64,000 nucleotides of DNA, taken from positions 620,001-684,000 of the forward strand of contig NZ_JPUX01000002.1 in assembly GCF_000738675.1 (NCBI RefSeq), in the 5' to 3' direction. This stretch comes from Serratia nematodiphila DZ0503SBS1 (GTDB taxonomy: Bacteria > Pseudomonadota > Gammaproteobacteria > Enterobacterales > Enterobacteriaceae). The first letter of the stretch is position 1. Each line of letters starts with the position of its first letter. A program made the position numbers and the translations under genes. The notes below the pieces were generated by a model, which saw only the letters and a list, made by a program, of their open reading frames with translations, did not search any database and was not told the origin of the DNA. Of this stretch, positions 8,713 to 17,311 are shown one piece after another.

Positions 8713-10044
8713 TCACTCTTCCGTCAGCGCCAAATGGAGGCGATCGGTCAGCGGTTTGAACAGATAGTTCATCATCGAACGCTCACCGGTGCGGATGAAG
8801 CCTTCGACCGGCATCCCCGGGCGGATCTCCAACCCGCTCAAGCGTTGCAATCCTTCTTCGCTGACCTTGGCGCGCACGCTGTAATAAGGCGCGCCGCTTT
8901 TCTCGTCGGTCAGGCGATCGGCTCCGACCAGCGTCACTTCACCCTCGACGCGCGGCGTGGTGCTTTGGTTGAACGCCGAGAACAACAGTTCGACCGGCAG
9001 TCCCACCTGCACCTTGTCGATCAGTTCGACCGGAATACGCGCCTCCACCTGCAGCCCGCGATCGCTGGGCACGATCTCCATCAGCTGCTGACCTGCGCCG
9101 ATCACGCCGCCTTCGGTGAACACGCTCAACCCCACCACGGTGCCCGCCACCGGCGCTTTCACCTGCGTATGCCCCAGATCGGCCTCCGCCTTGGCCAGGC
9201 GGTTATCCAGCTCGTCCAGCTTCATCCGCACCTCGGCCAGCTGGCTGCTGACCTCTTTCTGATACTCCTCCCGCCGCTGGATCGCCCGCAGTTTCAGCTC
9301 CAGGATCTGGCGCCCCAGACGGCCGATATTGCCGCTGTCCTCGGATGCCTGGCCGTCGATCTGCGCATGCTGCCCCTCCAGATCCAGCAGCCGATTGCGC
9401 GCCACATACCCTTGCGCCGCCAGCTTGCGCATGCCGCCCAGCTGCTCCTGCAGCATGGCCTTTTGCCGCTGTTTGCTGGCGTAAGACTGCCGAACCCCTT
9501 CCAACATCGCCTGCGATCCGGCGATGCTTTCCGCGATCGCCGCCAGCTCGCTCTGCAGCGCCGCACGGCGGCTGGTGAACAGCTGTTGCTGCAGCAGCAT
9601 CAGCGACATCACCTCCGGCTCTTCTCGCTGCGCTTGCAGCGATGGCGGGAAAGCGATCGCTTGCAGACCGTCGCGCTCGGCTTGCAGCCGCGCCTGCTGC
9701 GCGGCGTTGCTCAACTGCTGGCTGCGCAGTGCATCGCGCTGGGTGCGGCTGTCGACGGTATCCATCAACAACAGCACCTGCCCGGCGATGACCCGGTCGC
9801 CCTCATGCACCTGAATCTGCGACACCACGCCGCCGCTCGGGTGCTGCACCGCCTTGCGGTTGCCGGCCACCACCACGCTGCCGGAAACCGGCACGCCTTT
9901 GTCCAGCGGCGCCAACAGCCCCCACAGCAGGAAACCGCCAAACCCCAACAGCACCAGCCAGCCTCCCAGCCGCAGATAACGGCCTTCGTCGAACTGCCGG
10001 GAAAGGGCGTCGATATCGCCGGGGATCACACTCTGATTGCTCAT
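8713..10044 (-). CDS. hasE: Haemophore type I secretion membrane fusion protein HasE
   Basis: A 443-residue HlyD-type membrane fusion (periplasmic adaptor) protein with one N-terminal transmembrane helix (about residues 27-50, WLVLLGFGGFLLWGLLAPLDKG), a biotinyl-lipoyl-like region (GGVVSQIQVHEGDRVIAGQVLLLMDT), a long coiled coil and a matching second half (VKAPVAGTVVGLSVFTEGGVI). It links the HasD ATPase to an outer-membrane TolC-type channel (HasF) encoded elsewhere. The start overlaps the hasD stop by 4 bp (ATGA). Confidence 0.95.
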   Translation of the reverse strand: MSNQSVIPGDIDALSRQFDEGRYLRLGGWLVLLGFGGFLLWGLLAPLDKGVPVSGSVVVAGNRKAVQHPSGGVVSQIQVHEGDRVIAGQVLLLMDTVDSRTQRDALRSQQLSNAAQQARLQAERDGLQAIAFPPSLQAQREEPEVMSLMLLQQQLFTSRRAALQSELAAIAESIAGSQAMLEGVRQSYASKQRQKAMLQEQLGGMRKLAAQGYVARNRLLDLEGQHAQIDGQASEDSGNIGRLGRQILELKLRAIQRREEYQKEVSSQLAEVRMKLDELDNRLAKAEADLGHTQVKAPVAGTVVGLSVFTEGGVIGAGQQLMEIVPSDRGLQVEARIPVELIDKVQVGLPVELLFSAFNQSTTPRVEGEVTLVGADRLTDEKSGAPYYSVRAKVSEEGLQRLSGLEIRPGMPVEGFIRTGERSMMNYLFKPLTDRLHLALTEE

Positions 10045-11837
10045 ACTTTTCGTTCACCGCTGGCCGTTTTGGCGAAGTTGGCGTAATTGACGTTGAAGCC
10101 GCCGTTGCTGCGCCCGGCATTGGCCGGTGCGGCGGCAGCGGCGGGCGCAAAACCAGGCAGTTTTTTCAGGATGGCGTCGCTGGGGCCGAAGTGCTGTATC
10201 TGGCCGGCGCTCAGCACCAGCAATTTGTCGGTGGTCGCCAGGATCGCCGGTTTATGGGTCACCAACACGATGGTGGTGCCGCGCGCCTTCAGCGCTTCGA
10301 TCGCCCGCTGCAGCGCCCCTTCCCCTTCGCGATCGAGGTTGGCGTTCGGTTCGTCCAGCACCACCAGCGCCGGAGATCCATACAGCGCGCGCGCCAGCGC
10401 CACCCGCTGACGTTGGCCGCCGGACAGGCCGCTGCCGCCTTCACCCAGCTCGGTCTCATAGCCTTTCGGTAAATGCAGGATCAGCTGATGCACGCCGGCC
10501 AGCGCCGCCGCGGCCACCACCTTCTCGGCGTCGACCTGCCCAAAGCGGGCGATGTTATCCGTCAGGGTGCCGGCGAACAGCTGGATATCCTGCGGCAAGT
10601 AGCCGATATGCGGCCCGAGTTGTTGCTTGTCCCACTGCTGAATGTCTGCACCGTCCAGCCGCACGTCGCCGCTGAGCGGCGTCAGCGCGCCAACCAGTTG
10701 GCGCATCAGCAGGGTTTTGCCGGAGCCGGACGCGCCAATCACACCCAGCACCTCGCCGGCCTCCAGGCGAAAACTGACGCCGTGCAACACAGGCGCCGTG
10801 CCGCCTGGCGCACTGGCGGTCAACTGATTCACGGCCAATTTACCGCCGGGCGCCGGCAGCGGCAGACTCGGTATTCGTGGCGGGTTAGCGGCCAGCATCA
10901 CCTCCAGCCGCTGCAGGGACTGGCGCGCCGATGACCACTGCTTCCAGGCGCCGATCAGCTGATCGATCGGCCCCAGCACCCTGCCGATCAGGATCGATCC
11001 GGCGATCATCATGCCCGGCGTAATGTCGCCGTTGACCGCCAGCAGCGCGCCGCAGCCCAACATCAGCGACTGCAGCGCCAGCCGCACGGTTTTCGACCAG
11101 GCGGTGACCGCGGCGATTTTCTCGCTGGCGCGGTTCTGCAGCAGCAGGAACTGCTGATGCTGCCGCAGCCAGCGCAGGCGCAAGTCGGTCAACATGCCCA
11201 TGGCGGCGATGGCTTCGGCATTGCGCAGGTTGCCGTTGGCCTGCTGCGTGGCGCTCAGCGCGACGCGGCCGGCCTCCGCCAGCGGCGCCTGCGACACCCG
11301 CTGGTTGAGCCAGGCCAGCAGCACCAGCACGATCACCCCAGCGCTGGCCAACGCGCCAAGCCAGGGGTGGAGCAGGAAAACCACCAGCAGATAAACCGGG
11401 AACCAGGGCGCATCGAAAAAGGCGAACAGCGCATTGCCGGTGGCGAACTGGCGCAGGTTGGTCAGATCGTTCAATGCCTGCCCCGCCAGCGGGTTGCCGG
11501 TTTTCAAATTGGTTTCGAAGGCGGCGTCGTAGACTCGCTGATTGAGGCGCATATCCATCTGGGCGCCAAGGCGGATCACCACCTGGCTGCGCACCCACTC
11601 CAGCAGGCCCATAAACAGGTAAAGGCCGACCACCATCAGGGTCAGCATCGCCAGCGTCATGCGGTTGCCCGACGGCAACACGCGATCGTAGACCTGCAGC
11701 ATGTACAGCGCCGGGGCCAGCATCAGCAGGTTGATCACTGCGGTAAACAGTGCAATGCCCCAAAATCCGCGCCGGTATGCTGCCAGCACGCTCATCACTT
11801 CTCCGCGCCTGACGGCGTTTTTCATGGCGTTTTCCAT
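10041..11837 (-). CDS. hasD: Haemophore type I secretion ABC transporter HasD
   Basis: A 598-residue ABC exporter half-transporter (PrtD family, no C39 peptidase domain): six membrane segments in about residues 25-310, then a nucleotide-binding domain with Walker A GASGSGKT (368-375), signature LSGGQ (471-475), Walker B LVVLDE (491-496) and the switch VTHK. It exports unprocessed HasA by recognising its C-terminus. Starts at 11825 (MKNAVRR) or 11795 (with a GGAG site close by) are also possible. A hairpin followed by T-runs lies between hasA and this gene and probably lowers its expression relative to hasA. Confidence 0.95.
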   Translation of the reverse strand: MENAMKNAVRRGEVMSVLAAYRRGFWGIALFTAVINLLMLAPALYMLQVYDRVLPSGNRMTLAMLTLMVVGLYLFMGLLEWVRSQVVIRLGAQMDMRLNQRVYDAAFETNLKTGNPLAGQALNDLTNLRQFATGNALFAFFDAPWFPVYLLVVFLLHPWLGALASAGVIVLVLLAWLNQRVSQAPLAEAGRVALSATQQANGNLRNAEAIAAMGMLTDLRLRWLRQHQQFLLLQNRASEKIAAVTAWSKTVRLALQSLMLGCGALLAVNGDITPGMMIAGSILIGRVLGPIDQLIGAWKQWSSARQSLQRLEVMLAANPPRIPSLPLPAPGGKLAVNQLTASAPGGTAPVLHGVSFRLEAGEVLGVIGASGSGKTLLMRQLVGALTPLSGDVRLDGADIQQWDKQQLGPHIGYLPQDIQLFAGTLTDNIARFGQVDAEKVVAAAALAGVHQLILHLPKGYETELGEGGSGLSGGQRQRVALARALYGSPALVVLDEPNANLDREGEGALQRAIEALKARGTTIVLVTHKPAILATTDKLLVLSAGQIQHFGPSDAILKKLPGFAPAAAAAPANAGRSNGGFNVNYANFAKTASGERKV

Positions 11838-11856
11838 CGGCTAAAAACGAGAAAAC

Positions 11857-11885
11857 GCCCGCCGGGGCACACGGCGCCGGCGGGC
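11857..11885 (-). terminator. Terminator-like hairpin between hasA and hasD
   Basis: Nine-base arms GCCCGCCGG (11857-11865) and CCGGCGGGC (11877-11885) with an 11-base loop; on the minus strand the stem is followed by GTTTTCTCGTTTTTAG. It looks like a leaky rho-independent terminator that keeps hasA mRNA far above hasDEB mRNA, as expected for a secreted protein ahead of its secretion apparatus. The efficiency is inferred. Confidence 0.7.
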
Positions 11886-11897
11886 AAACGGCCGCGA

Positions 11898-12464
11898 TCA
11901 GGCCGCCAGCAATTCCGGGCTGTCGGCGTGTTGCACGCCCACCGCCGTCGCCGCCGCCACCTGATCGAAGGTGGAGTTGACGCTCAGACCGTAGTCGTCG
12001 AGGATGCCGTTCAGCGCGGTTTCCAGCGCGCCGGTATCGCCGGACATCAGGCCGTACACCACCTGGTGCACCACGCCATCGTGGCCCTGCGCCTGCAGGC
12101 TGCTGAGATTCAGGCCGCCGAAGCTGACGTCAGGCACCTGGATGTTGTACGGCGTAGAGCCGCCGCCGTTCAGGCCGTCGCCGAACGACAGGGAATCCAG
12201 TTGACCGTACAGGGTGTGCGCCGGTGCGTTAAACAGGGTGTAGGTCAGGTTGCCGCCCGCCACGAACGAGGTGATGTTGTTGGCGGTGCTGGTCACGGCA
12301 TATTGGCTGCCGGACAGGCTGCCGCCGTAGAAACCGCCGCTGTTGGAGTCGGTGACATTACCGTTGGTGTGGTTGATATCGCCAAACGACGACGCCCACT
12401 CGTTCAGATAGTTATGGATGCTGTAGCTGCCGAAACTGCTGTCATAGTTGACTGAAAATGCCAT
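11898..12464 (-). CDS. hasA: Secreted haemophore HasA
   Basis: A 188-residue secreted haem-binding protein. The haem ligands known for S. marcescens HasA fall at the expected positions: His32 (DINHTNG), Tyr75 (NLTYTLF) and the supporting His83 (PAHTLYG). There is no N-terminal signal peptide; the extreme C-terminus SPELLAA is the type I secretion signal. HasA takes haem from haemoglobin outside the cell and hands it to HasR. The ATG at 12464 follows GGAG with 8-base spacing; an in-frame upstream start at 12518 would add 18 residues not found in the family. It lies 78 bp downstream of hasR. Confidence 0.97.
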   Translation of the reverse strand: MAFSVNYDSSFGSYSIHNYLNEWASSFGDINHTNGNVTDSNSGGFYGGSLSGSQYAVTSTANNITSFVAGGNLTYTLFNAPAHTLYGQLDSLSFGDGLNGGGSTPYNIQVPDVSFGGLNLSSLQAQGHDGVVHQVVYGLMSGDTGALETALNGILDDYGLSVNSTFDQVAAATAVGVQHADSPELLAA

Positions 12465-12542
12465 TTCTCTATCTCCATTGATGAACGGCGCCCCTTGCGA
12501 GGCGACCTCTGTGCTCAACGATGAGCAACGCCCTTTTACTGC

Positions 12543-15230
12543 TTAAAAACGGTACTCCACCCCGCCCTGCACGCTGCGGCCGCGCCCCAGGGTATTGGCC
12601 AGCGTCTCGCCGTAGCTGACGACGTAGGCGCGGTTGGTCAGGTTCTCCACCGAGCCGCGCAGCGTCAGGCTGTCGGTCAGTTTGTAGCTGGCGTACAGAT
12701 CGAACAGGGTGTACTTCGGCCAGTCGGCCAGATACGGGTAGTTGGACGGCACCGAGCTGTCCTGATAGCCCGGCGCGAAGCGCACGGTCACCCCGGCGTC
12801 CAGCTTGCGATCGAAAGCGCGGCCGCCCAGCGTCACCGAGCCGCGATCGCCCGGCAGGTAAGCGGCGGTGCCGAACTGCGAGCCGCCGTCGCAGGACACG
12901 GCGTCATTCGCCGTCGGATCCTGCTCCGCGTAGAAATTGCCCGGCCGGGAGTTGGCGCCGTAACGCAGGCGATTGCCCAGCCAGGCGTTCCTGGAGCAAA
13001 ACTCGTTTTTACCGATCATGTGGGTGTAGGTCAGGTCGGCGTAGAACACCCCGGCGTCATAGTTGAGCTGGTACTCCAGCCCGCGGAAACGGGTTTTCGA
13101 CAGATTGTTGACGTAGGCGGCGTTGCCGATGCTCGGCTGCACCAGCCCCGGCTTGTCGCGGTTAATCGCCAGGTTGATGTAGTTATCCACTTTGGTGTCG
13201 AAATAGGCCACCTTGGCTGCCAACCGATCGCCCTCAAACCACAGGTCAGGCTGCTGCACGTTGAACCCCACTTCCCAGGCGCGCGAGCGCTCGGCCTGCA
13301 GGAACGGGTTGGGATATTGCGTAGAGGTGCTGTGCGCGCTGCCGTTGGTCAGCGTTTCGGTGATCGCCGGCGGCCGCCAGGATTTGCCGTAGGTGGTATA
13401 CAGCTCCAGCCACTCCACGCCGGGACGCACAGCCAGCGCCAGCGTCGGCGACAGCTTGCCCTGATCGCGATCGACGTTCCACTCCTGCTGCGTGGTCGTC
13501 GCCAGGCAGTTGCGCAGCCGCAGCTGTTTGCAGGGATTCTCCGCCGTATACGGGAAGTCGGCGTAGCTCAGGCCGGTCTGGCCACGCAGGCGATAGCGGT
13601 CGTAACGCAGCCCACCTTCCAACGTCAGCCAGCCGTCGTAGTCATAGGTCAGGTTGGCGAACAGGCTGGCTACCGAACGGTTGCCGGCCGGCGTCACCCC
13701 TTCCATGCCTTGGCGGGAAGAGTCGCTGGTCGCTTTGTCGTAATAGAACTCCAGCCCGTAATTGGCGCGGAAGTCATGCCCCGGCGCCAGGCTGAAGCGC
13801 GAGGTGTTTTGCGCCTGTGCGCCATAGGTACGCAGGCGGGTGCGCGTCGCGTAGCCGTTGTCCAGCAGCGAACTGGTGCTGTAGGTGTCGCTGTCATCCT
13901 GAGTATCGACGTAATACAGCTTGGCCTGAAAATCGAGCCAGTCGACGTCTTCCGGCGCCAGGCTGTAGTCGAACGCCGCGTTGCGCGCCATCACGTCGGT
14001 GTAGCCGGTGCGCTTCCAGCCCAGTTCGTAGGGCGGGCGAGTGCCCAGGTTAGTCAAGGTGCCGGCGATCGGCGATGCGGTCTGGGTCTGCAGATAACTC
14101 AGCTGCAGGCGCTGGTTGGCGGGCAGATTCCAGCCCACCTTGGCCAGCCGCGAGTGCATGCGGTAATGGGTGTCGGGGATTTTGTTGTTCTTGATGCTCT
14201 CGGCGTAGCGATCGTAATTGCCGGTGTCGTTATTGATGCGAATGTTGCCGATGTCGCCCTTGTTGCCGGGCCAATAGTCGCCGAGGTGGCGTTCGCTGGC
14301 GGCCAGCAGGATATCGCCGGTTTCGTTGCCCAATGCCAGTATGCCGCTGCCGATGAAGTGGGTGCCGTTATCGCCGGTGCTGGCGTGCAGCTTGCCGCCC
14401 AGCTCTTTGCCCGGCGCCAGGAAATCGCTCGCGCTGACGGTATTGAAGGTGGCGATGCCGCCGAGCGTGCCGGCGCTGCCCATACCGCCGCTGGTGCCCT
14501 TGTCGATGGTCACGCCGGACAGCAGTTCAGAATCGATGTACATGGTGCCGTTACGCTGGCCATGGCCGCTCTTTTGAAAATTCTGCCGCATGCCGTCGAT
14601 GTTCATGTTCACCCGGCCATAGTCTTGTATGCCGCGGATGTTGACCGACAGCGCCGGATCTTGCTGACTGACGCTGGAATAGGCCCCCGTAGTCTGCTCC
14701 AGAATATCGGCCGCGTGCCGCGCCGGGCGGTTGTCCATCTGTTCGCGGCTGATGACGCTGACCGAGCGCGGTTCGTCGTAAACCCAATCGTTGGCGTTGA
14801 TGCCGCCGGCGCCCAGCACCGTCAGGCTATCCAGCGCCAGCGCGCCGCCATCGCCGTTCGCCGTCGGCAGCCGGCTCAATACGATCTGCCCCTGCGGCTG
14901 CAGGCGGAAAGCCACCGGATTGCCGCCGATCAAGCGCCTCAGGCCCTGTTCAACGCTCATGCTGCCGTTCAGCGCCGCCGCCTGCATGCCATCGAGCTTC
15001 ACCTCGTCGAAAAACACCTGCATGCCGGCCTGCTCGGCGAAGCGCAACATGGCGCTCTGCAGCGGCTGCGCCGCAATGTTGAAATGCTTTTGCTGTGCAG
15101 CCTGCGCACCGTTCGCCTCAGCCTGGACGGCGAGCGCCACAGCCGGCTGAGTCAACATCATCGCCGCCAGCGCGGCGCGTACCGCCGTGGCCAAGCGGCC
15201 GGCCGGCGTGGTTCCCTTGTGAATAAGCAT
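12543..15230 (-). CDS. hasR: TonB-dependent haemophore/haem receptor HasR
   Basis: An 895-residue outer-membrane receptor. Signal peptide of 34 residues ending ALA|VQAEANG; N-terminal signalling (STN) domain (HFNIAAQPLQSAMLRFAEQAGMQVF), plug, then 22-strand barrel ending in YRF. The two haem-coordinating histidines known for HasR are present: plug His189 in KSGHGQRNG and the His603 equivalent in NGSAHSTSTQ (mature numbering; checked for His189 by counting). It receives haem from HasA and signals to HasS. The ATG at 15230 has GGTGGA upstream; the frame extends to a TTG at 15260. Preceded by a Fur-like site and a probable HasI promoter. Confidence 0.96.
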   Translation of the reverse strand: MLIHKGTTPAGRLATAVRAALAAMMLTQPAVALAVQAEANGAQAAQQKHFNIAAQPLQSAMLRFAEQAGMQVFFDEVKLDGMQAAALNGSMSVEQGLRRLIGGNPVAFRLQPQGQIVLSRLPTANGDGGALALDSLTVLGAGGINANDWVYDEPRSVSVISREQMDNRPARHAADILEQTTGAYSSVSQQDPALSVNIRGIQDYGRVNMNIDGMRQNFQKSGHGQRNGTMYIDSELLSGVTIDKGTSGGMGSAGTLGGIATFNTVSASDFLAPGKELGGKLHASTGDNGTHFIGSGILALGNETGDILLAASERHLGDYWPGNKGDIGNIRINNDTGNYDRYAESIKNNKIPDTHYRMHSRLAKVGWNLPANQRLQLSYLQTQTASPIAGTLTNLGTRPPYELGWKRTGYTDVMARNAAFDYSLAPEDVDWLDFQAKLYYVDTQDDSDTYSTSSLLDNGYATRTRLRTYGAQAQNTSRFSLAPGHDFRANYGLEFYYDKATSDSSRQGMEGVTPAGNRSVASLFANLTYDYDGWLTLEGGLRYDRYRLRGQTGLSYADFPYTAENPCKQLRLRNCLATTTQQEWNVDRDQGKLSPTLALAVRPGVEWLELYTTYGKSWRPPAITETLTNGSAHSTSTQYPNPFLQAERSRAWEVGFNVQQPDLWFEGDRLAAKVAYFDTKVDNYINLAINRDKPGLVQPSIGNAAYVNNLSKTRFRGLEYQLNYDAGVFYADLTYTHMIGKNEFCSRNAWLGNRLRYGANSRPGNFYAEQDPTANDAVSCDGGSQFGTAAYLPGDRGSVTLGGRAFDRKLDAGVTVRFAPGYQDSSVPSNYPYLADWPKYTLFDLYASYKLTDSLTLRGSVENLTNRAYVVSYGETLANTLGRGRSVQGGVEYRF

Positions 15231-15267
15231 GCGTGTGTGTTCCACCCGAAAGAATGTCAAACCAAGT

Positions 15268-15286
15268 GATAATGGAAATCAATCTC
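15268..15286. promoter_or_regulatory. Probable Fur box upstream of hasR
   Basis: On the plus strand gataatggaaatcaatctc matches 15 of 19 positions of the Fur consensus GATAATGATAATCATTATC. It lies 38 bp upstream of the hasR start, overlapping the region just downstream of the putative HasI promoter, consistent with iron repression. Confidence 0.6.
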
Positions 15287-15299
15287 GTTTAAACATAAG

Positions 15300-15327
15300 G
15301 ACGTTCCGGGAGGCAAAAACCCGTAAA
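15300..15327 (-). promoter_or_regulatory. Probable HasI-dependent promoter of hasR
   Basis: On the minus strand TTTACGGGTTT is followed after exactly 13 bases by CGTC. The same two elements with the same spacing recur upstream of hasS (16379-16406) and not upstream of hasI. CGTC is a common -10 element of ECF sigma factors. Identification as the HasI promoter is inferred from the shared motif plus the known dependence of has genes on HasI. Confidence 0.6.
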
Positions 15328-15386
15328 GATTTTTTACAGAAAGTGAAAATAGCGGCGAGACGGGCATCCCGGCCCGCCTGCACCGC

Positions 15387-16340
15387 TCAGTAAAGCAGCG
15401 TAATGCCGGGGAGATTCAGCTGGCGGGCGGAGAGTTCCTGACGAATGGCGCCGACGCCGTCGTCGAGTTTATTGAGCGCGAACACGCCGCTGACCGTACG
15501 CGATCTGAGTTCGGGATTGATCGCTACGATGCGGGTCTCGCGATAGCGGTTGAGCTGCGCGAGCGCCTGCGTCAGCGGTTGGCGGTCGATCACCAGCCAG
15601 CCGCGCCGCCAGGCGTCATCACCGGCCGTTTGCCGCGTCAGCTGCAGCTGCCCGTTGCGGTAATGCGCCGCCTGGCGTTGCGCGACCACCAGCGAACGCT
15701 CACCGCGCTCAAGCGTTACCCGCACGCTGTGCTGATGCACGCTGACGTCGACGCCCTGCTCGGTGCGCGCCACGCTGAACTCGGTGCCCAGTGCCTGGGT
15801 GACGCCGTTTTCCGCCTCCACCCTGAACGGGCGACTTTCCGGCCCGCCCAACGGCGCGACGACAAAATAGGCGGCGCCGCTAAGCAGCCGCACCTTGCGT
15901 TCGCCTGCGGAATACGCCAGTGCGATCGCGCTGTCGCTGTCCAGCGCCACCCGGCTGCCGTCCGGCAACGCAACTTCGCGCACCTCGCCGCGAACGGTTT
16001 GGTAATCCGCCTGCATGCCAATCCATAGATCCGGCCCGCGATAAACGCCGAAGGAAACGGCGATCACCACCGCCGCCGCCACCGCCCAGCGGGGCCACCT
16101 GCGATGGGATGACGTTTTCAGCGTCGCCACCTGCGGTTGTAACGCCTGCCGCTGCTCAGGCGGCAGCTGTCCCAGCGTCGTCCACAGCAGGCGAGCCTGA
16201 CGCAGCGCCGCCGGATGCTGCGGATCGGCGGCCAGCCAGGCGTCCAACGCTCGCCGCCGATCGGCCGGCAGCGCCCCTTCGGCCAGGCTCACGGCCCAGG
16301 CGGCCGCCTGCTGTCGCGCCTGTGCGGTTAGCGGTTTCAT
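15387..16340 (-). CDS. hasS: FecR-type anti-sigma factor HasS
   Basis: A 317-residue FecR-family inner-membrane sensor. The N-terminal cytoplasmic domain (about residues 8-60, AAAWAVSLAEGALPADRRRALDAWLAADPQHPAAL) binds the sigma factor, one membrane helix lies at about 84-100, and the periplasmic FecR domain ends in an STN-like segment. HasS holds HasI inactive until HasR is loaded with haem-HasA. It is transcribed after hasI but has its own promoter-like motif in the 76-bp gap, in line with published work that hasS is itself induced by HasI. Confidence 0.93.
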   Translation of the reverse strand: MKPLTAQARQQAAAWAVSLAEGALPADRRRALDAWLAADPQHPAALRQARLLWTTLGQLPPEQRQALQPQVATLKTSSHRRWPRWAVAAAVVIAVSFGVYRGPDLWIGMQADYQTVRGEVREVALPDGSRVALDSDSAIALAYSAGERKVRLLSGAAYFVVAPLGGPESRPFRVEAENGVTQALGTEFSVARTEQGVDVSVHQHSVRVTLERGERSLVVAQRQAAHYRNGQLQLTRQTAGDDAWRRGWLVIDRQPLTQALAQLNRYRETRIVAINPELRSRTVSGVFALNKLDDGVGAIRQELSARQLNLPGITLLY

Positions 16341-16378
16341 AATGGCATGGACCTCTGTTTTTTCTGGTTATAGGTTAA

Positions 16379-16406
16379 GACGTCTGAGCGCGGATAAACC
16401 CGTAAA
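16379..16406 (-). promoter_or_regulatory. Probable HasI-dependent promoter of hasS
   Basis: Minus-strand TTTACGGGTTT, 13 bases, then CGTC, the same arrangement as upstream of hasR (15300-15327). It lies in the hasI-hasS gap, 39 bp before the hasS start, so hasS can be transcribed separately from hasI. Confidence 0.6.
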
Positions 16407-16416
16407 AAAATTGCCA

Positions 16417-16917
16417 TTATTGTTCTTCCATCCGCGCCATCAGCCGCTCGAGCGCGCTGGCCAGGTGTTTTTCCACCGTGCTGAGCGACACGCCCAGCTG
16501 CGCCGCCACCTGCGCCTGGGTCAGGCCATCGAGCCGGTTAAGGCGGAAAATCTGCTGCGTGCGCGGCGGCATGTCCGCCAGCGCCTGCTGCAACAGCTGC
16601 AGCAATTGGCTATCGATCGCCAGTTGTTCAAGCGCCGGTTCACCGGAGGGATACTGCGCCAGAATGTCGTCTTCGACCGCTTCGGTCTGCCGCCGCTGCT
16701 GCTGGCGCAGATGGTCGAACATCAGGTTTTTGGCGGTTTTATACAGGTAGGCTTCGATATCGAGAATGTTACCCTGCGGATATTGCTCGGTAAGGCGGGT
16801 AAAACTTTCCTGCGCCAAATCCGCGGCCAGCTGAGGGTCGCGCAGTTTGGCGTTCAAATAGGCTTGCAGCGGCCGCATATGGCGCAGAAACAGCGCCTGC
16901 AACTCGGAATTGGACAT
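16417..16917 (-). CDS. hasI: ECF sigma factor HasI
   Basis: A 166-residue FecI-like extracytoplasmic-function sigma factor with region 2 (about residues 10-75, LRDPQLAADLAQESFTRL...IEAYLYKTAKNLMFDHLRQ) and region 4 (about 105-160, LPRTQ-like core then GLTQAQVAAQLGVSLSTVEKHLASALERL). It directs RNA polymerase to hasR and hasS. The ATG at 16917 has GGGAAAAGAG directly upstream; an in-frame start at 16944 lacks this. A near-perfect Fur box precedes it, so expression should rise on iron starvation. Confidence 0.95.
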   Translation of the reverse strand: MSNSELQALFLRHMRPLQAYLNAKLRDPQLAADLAQESFTRLTEQYPQGNILDIEAYLYKTAKNLMFDHLRQQQRRQTEAVEDDILAQYPSGEPALEQLAIDSQLLQLLQQALADMPPRTQQIFRLNRLDGLTQAQVAAQLGVSLSTVEKHLASALERLMARMEEQ

Positions 16918-16963
16918 CTCTTTTCCCAGAAGTGAAACACCCAATAGGGGCGATAAAAATCAC

Positions 16964-16982
16964 ATAAATGATTATCATTATC
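16964..16982. promoter_or_regulatory. Fur box upstream of hasI
   Basis: On the minus strand GATAATGATAATCATTTAT matches the first 16 bases of the 19-bp Fur consensus exactly. It lies 47 bp upstream of the hasI start, the expected place for iron-Fur repression of the sigma factor gene. Confidence 0.85.
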
Positions 16983-17025
16983 AATATTGTTCTGGGAAAT
17001 ATGTGCTAACGCGGGGGGATAAACA

Positions 17026-17050
17026 GGAAACCGGCCTGGCGCCGGTTTCC
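17026..17050 (-). terminator. Hairpin terminator downstream of yaiA
   Basis: Ten-base arms GGAAACCGGC (17026-17035) and GCCGGTTTCC (17041-17050). On the minus strand the stem is followed by TGTTTAT, so it most likely ends the yaiA transcript before the has locus. Confidence 0.6.
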
Positions 17051-17063
17051 GCTGGGCTGCAGG

Positions 17064-17264
17064 TCAGTGCTCTAGCGCCTCGTCTTCATAGCGGTGCTTG
17101 GCGTCGAGCGCTTCCTGCTCGGTTTCATGTTCACTGAGCAGCGTATTTGGCTCAATGTCGTCGGTGCGCACCTCAAAACGGCGCAGATGCAGGTTCGGGT
17201 CCCCCCGAAACACCTCTACGACGCGGGCGCTCCGTGGATAAGCAGGTTGATCATTTTCGCGCAT
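17064..17264 (-). CDS. yaiA: YaiA family protein
   Basis: A 66-residue protein resembling E. coli YaiA (63 aa): a YPR motif near the N-terminus, a central ELRAD/EVRTD-like segment, and a well conserved end LLSEHETEQEALDAKHRYED. In E. coli yaiA lies between aroL and aroM and is co-transcribed with aroL under TyrR/TrpR control; the function is unknown. Here it is separated from aroL by two genes and from aroM by the has and OPT blocks, but keeps its relative order and strand. GGGAG lies upstream of the ATG. Confidence 0.8.
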   Translation of the reverse strand: MRENDQPAYPRSARVVEVFRGDPNLHLRRFEVRTDDIEPNTLLSEHETEQEALDAKHRYEDEALEH

Positions 17265-17311
17265 GCCGTTCTCCCGTGTGTTTCACACAGTAGCAAGTAT
17301 AGCAGCCGTCC

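Noticed and set aside
13020..15269. A ~750-codon open frame on the plus strand opposite hasR
   Set aside because: It is antisense to the well-recognised hasR, has no family features and reflects the high GC3 of the real gene.
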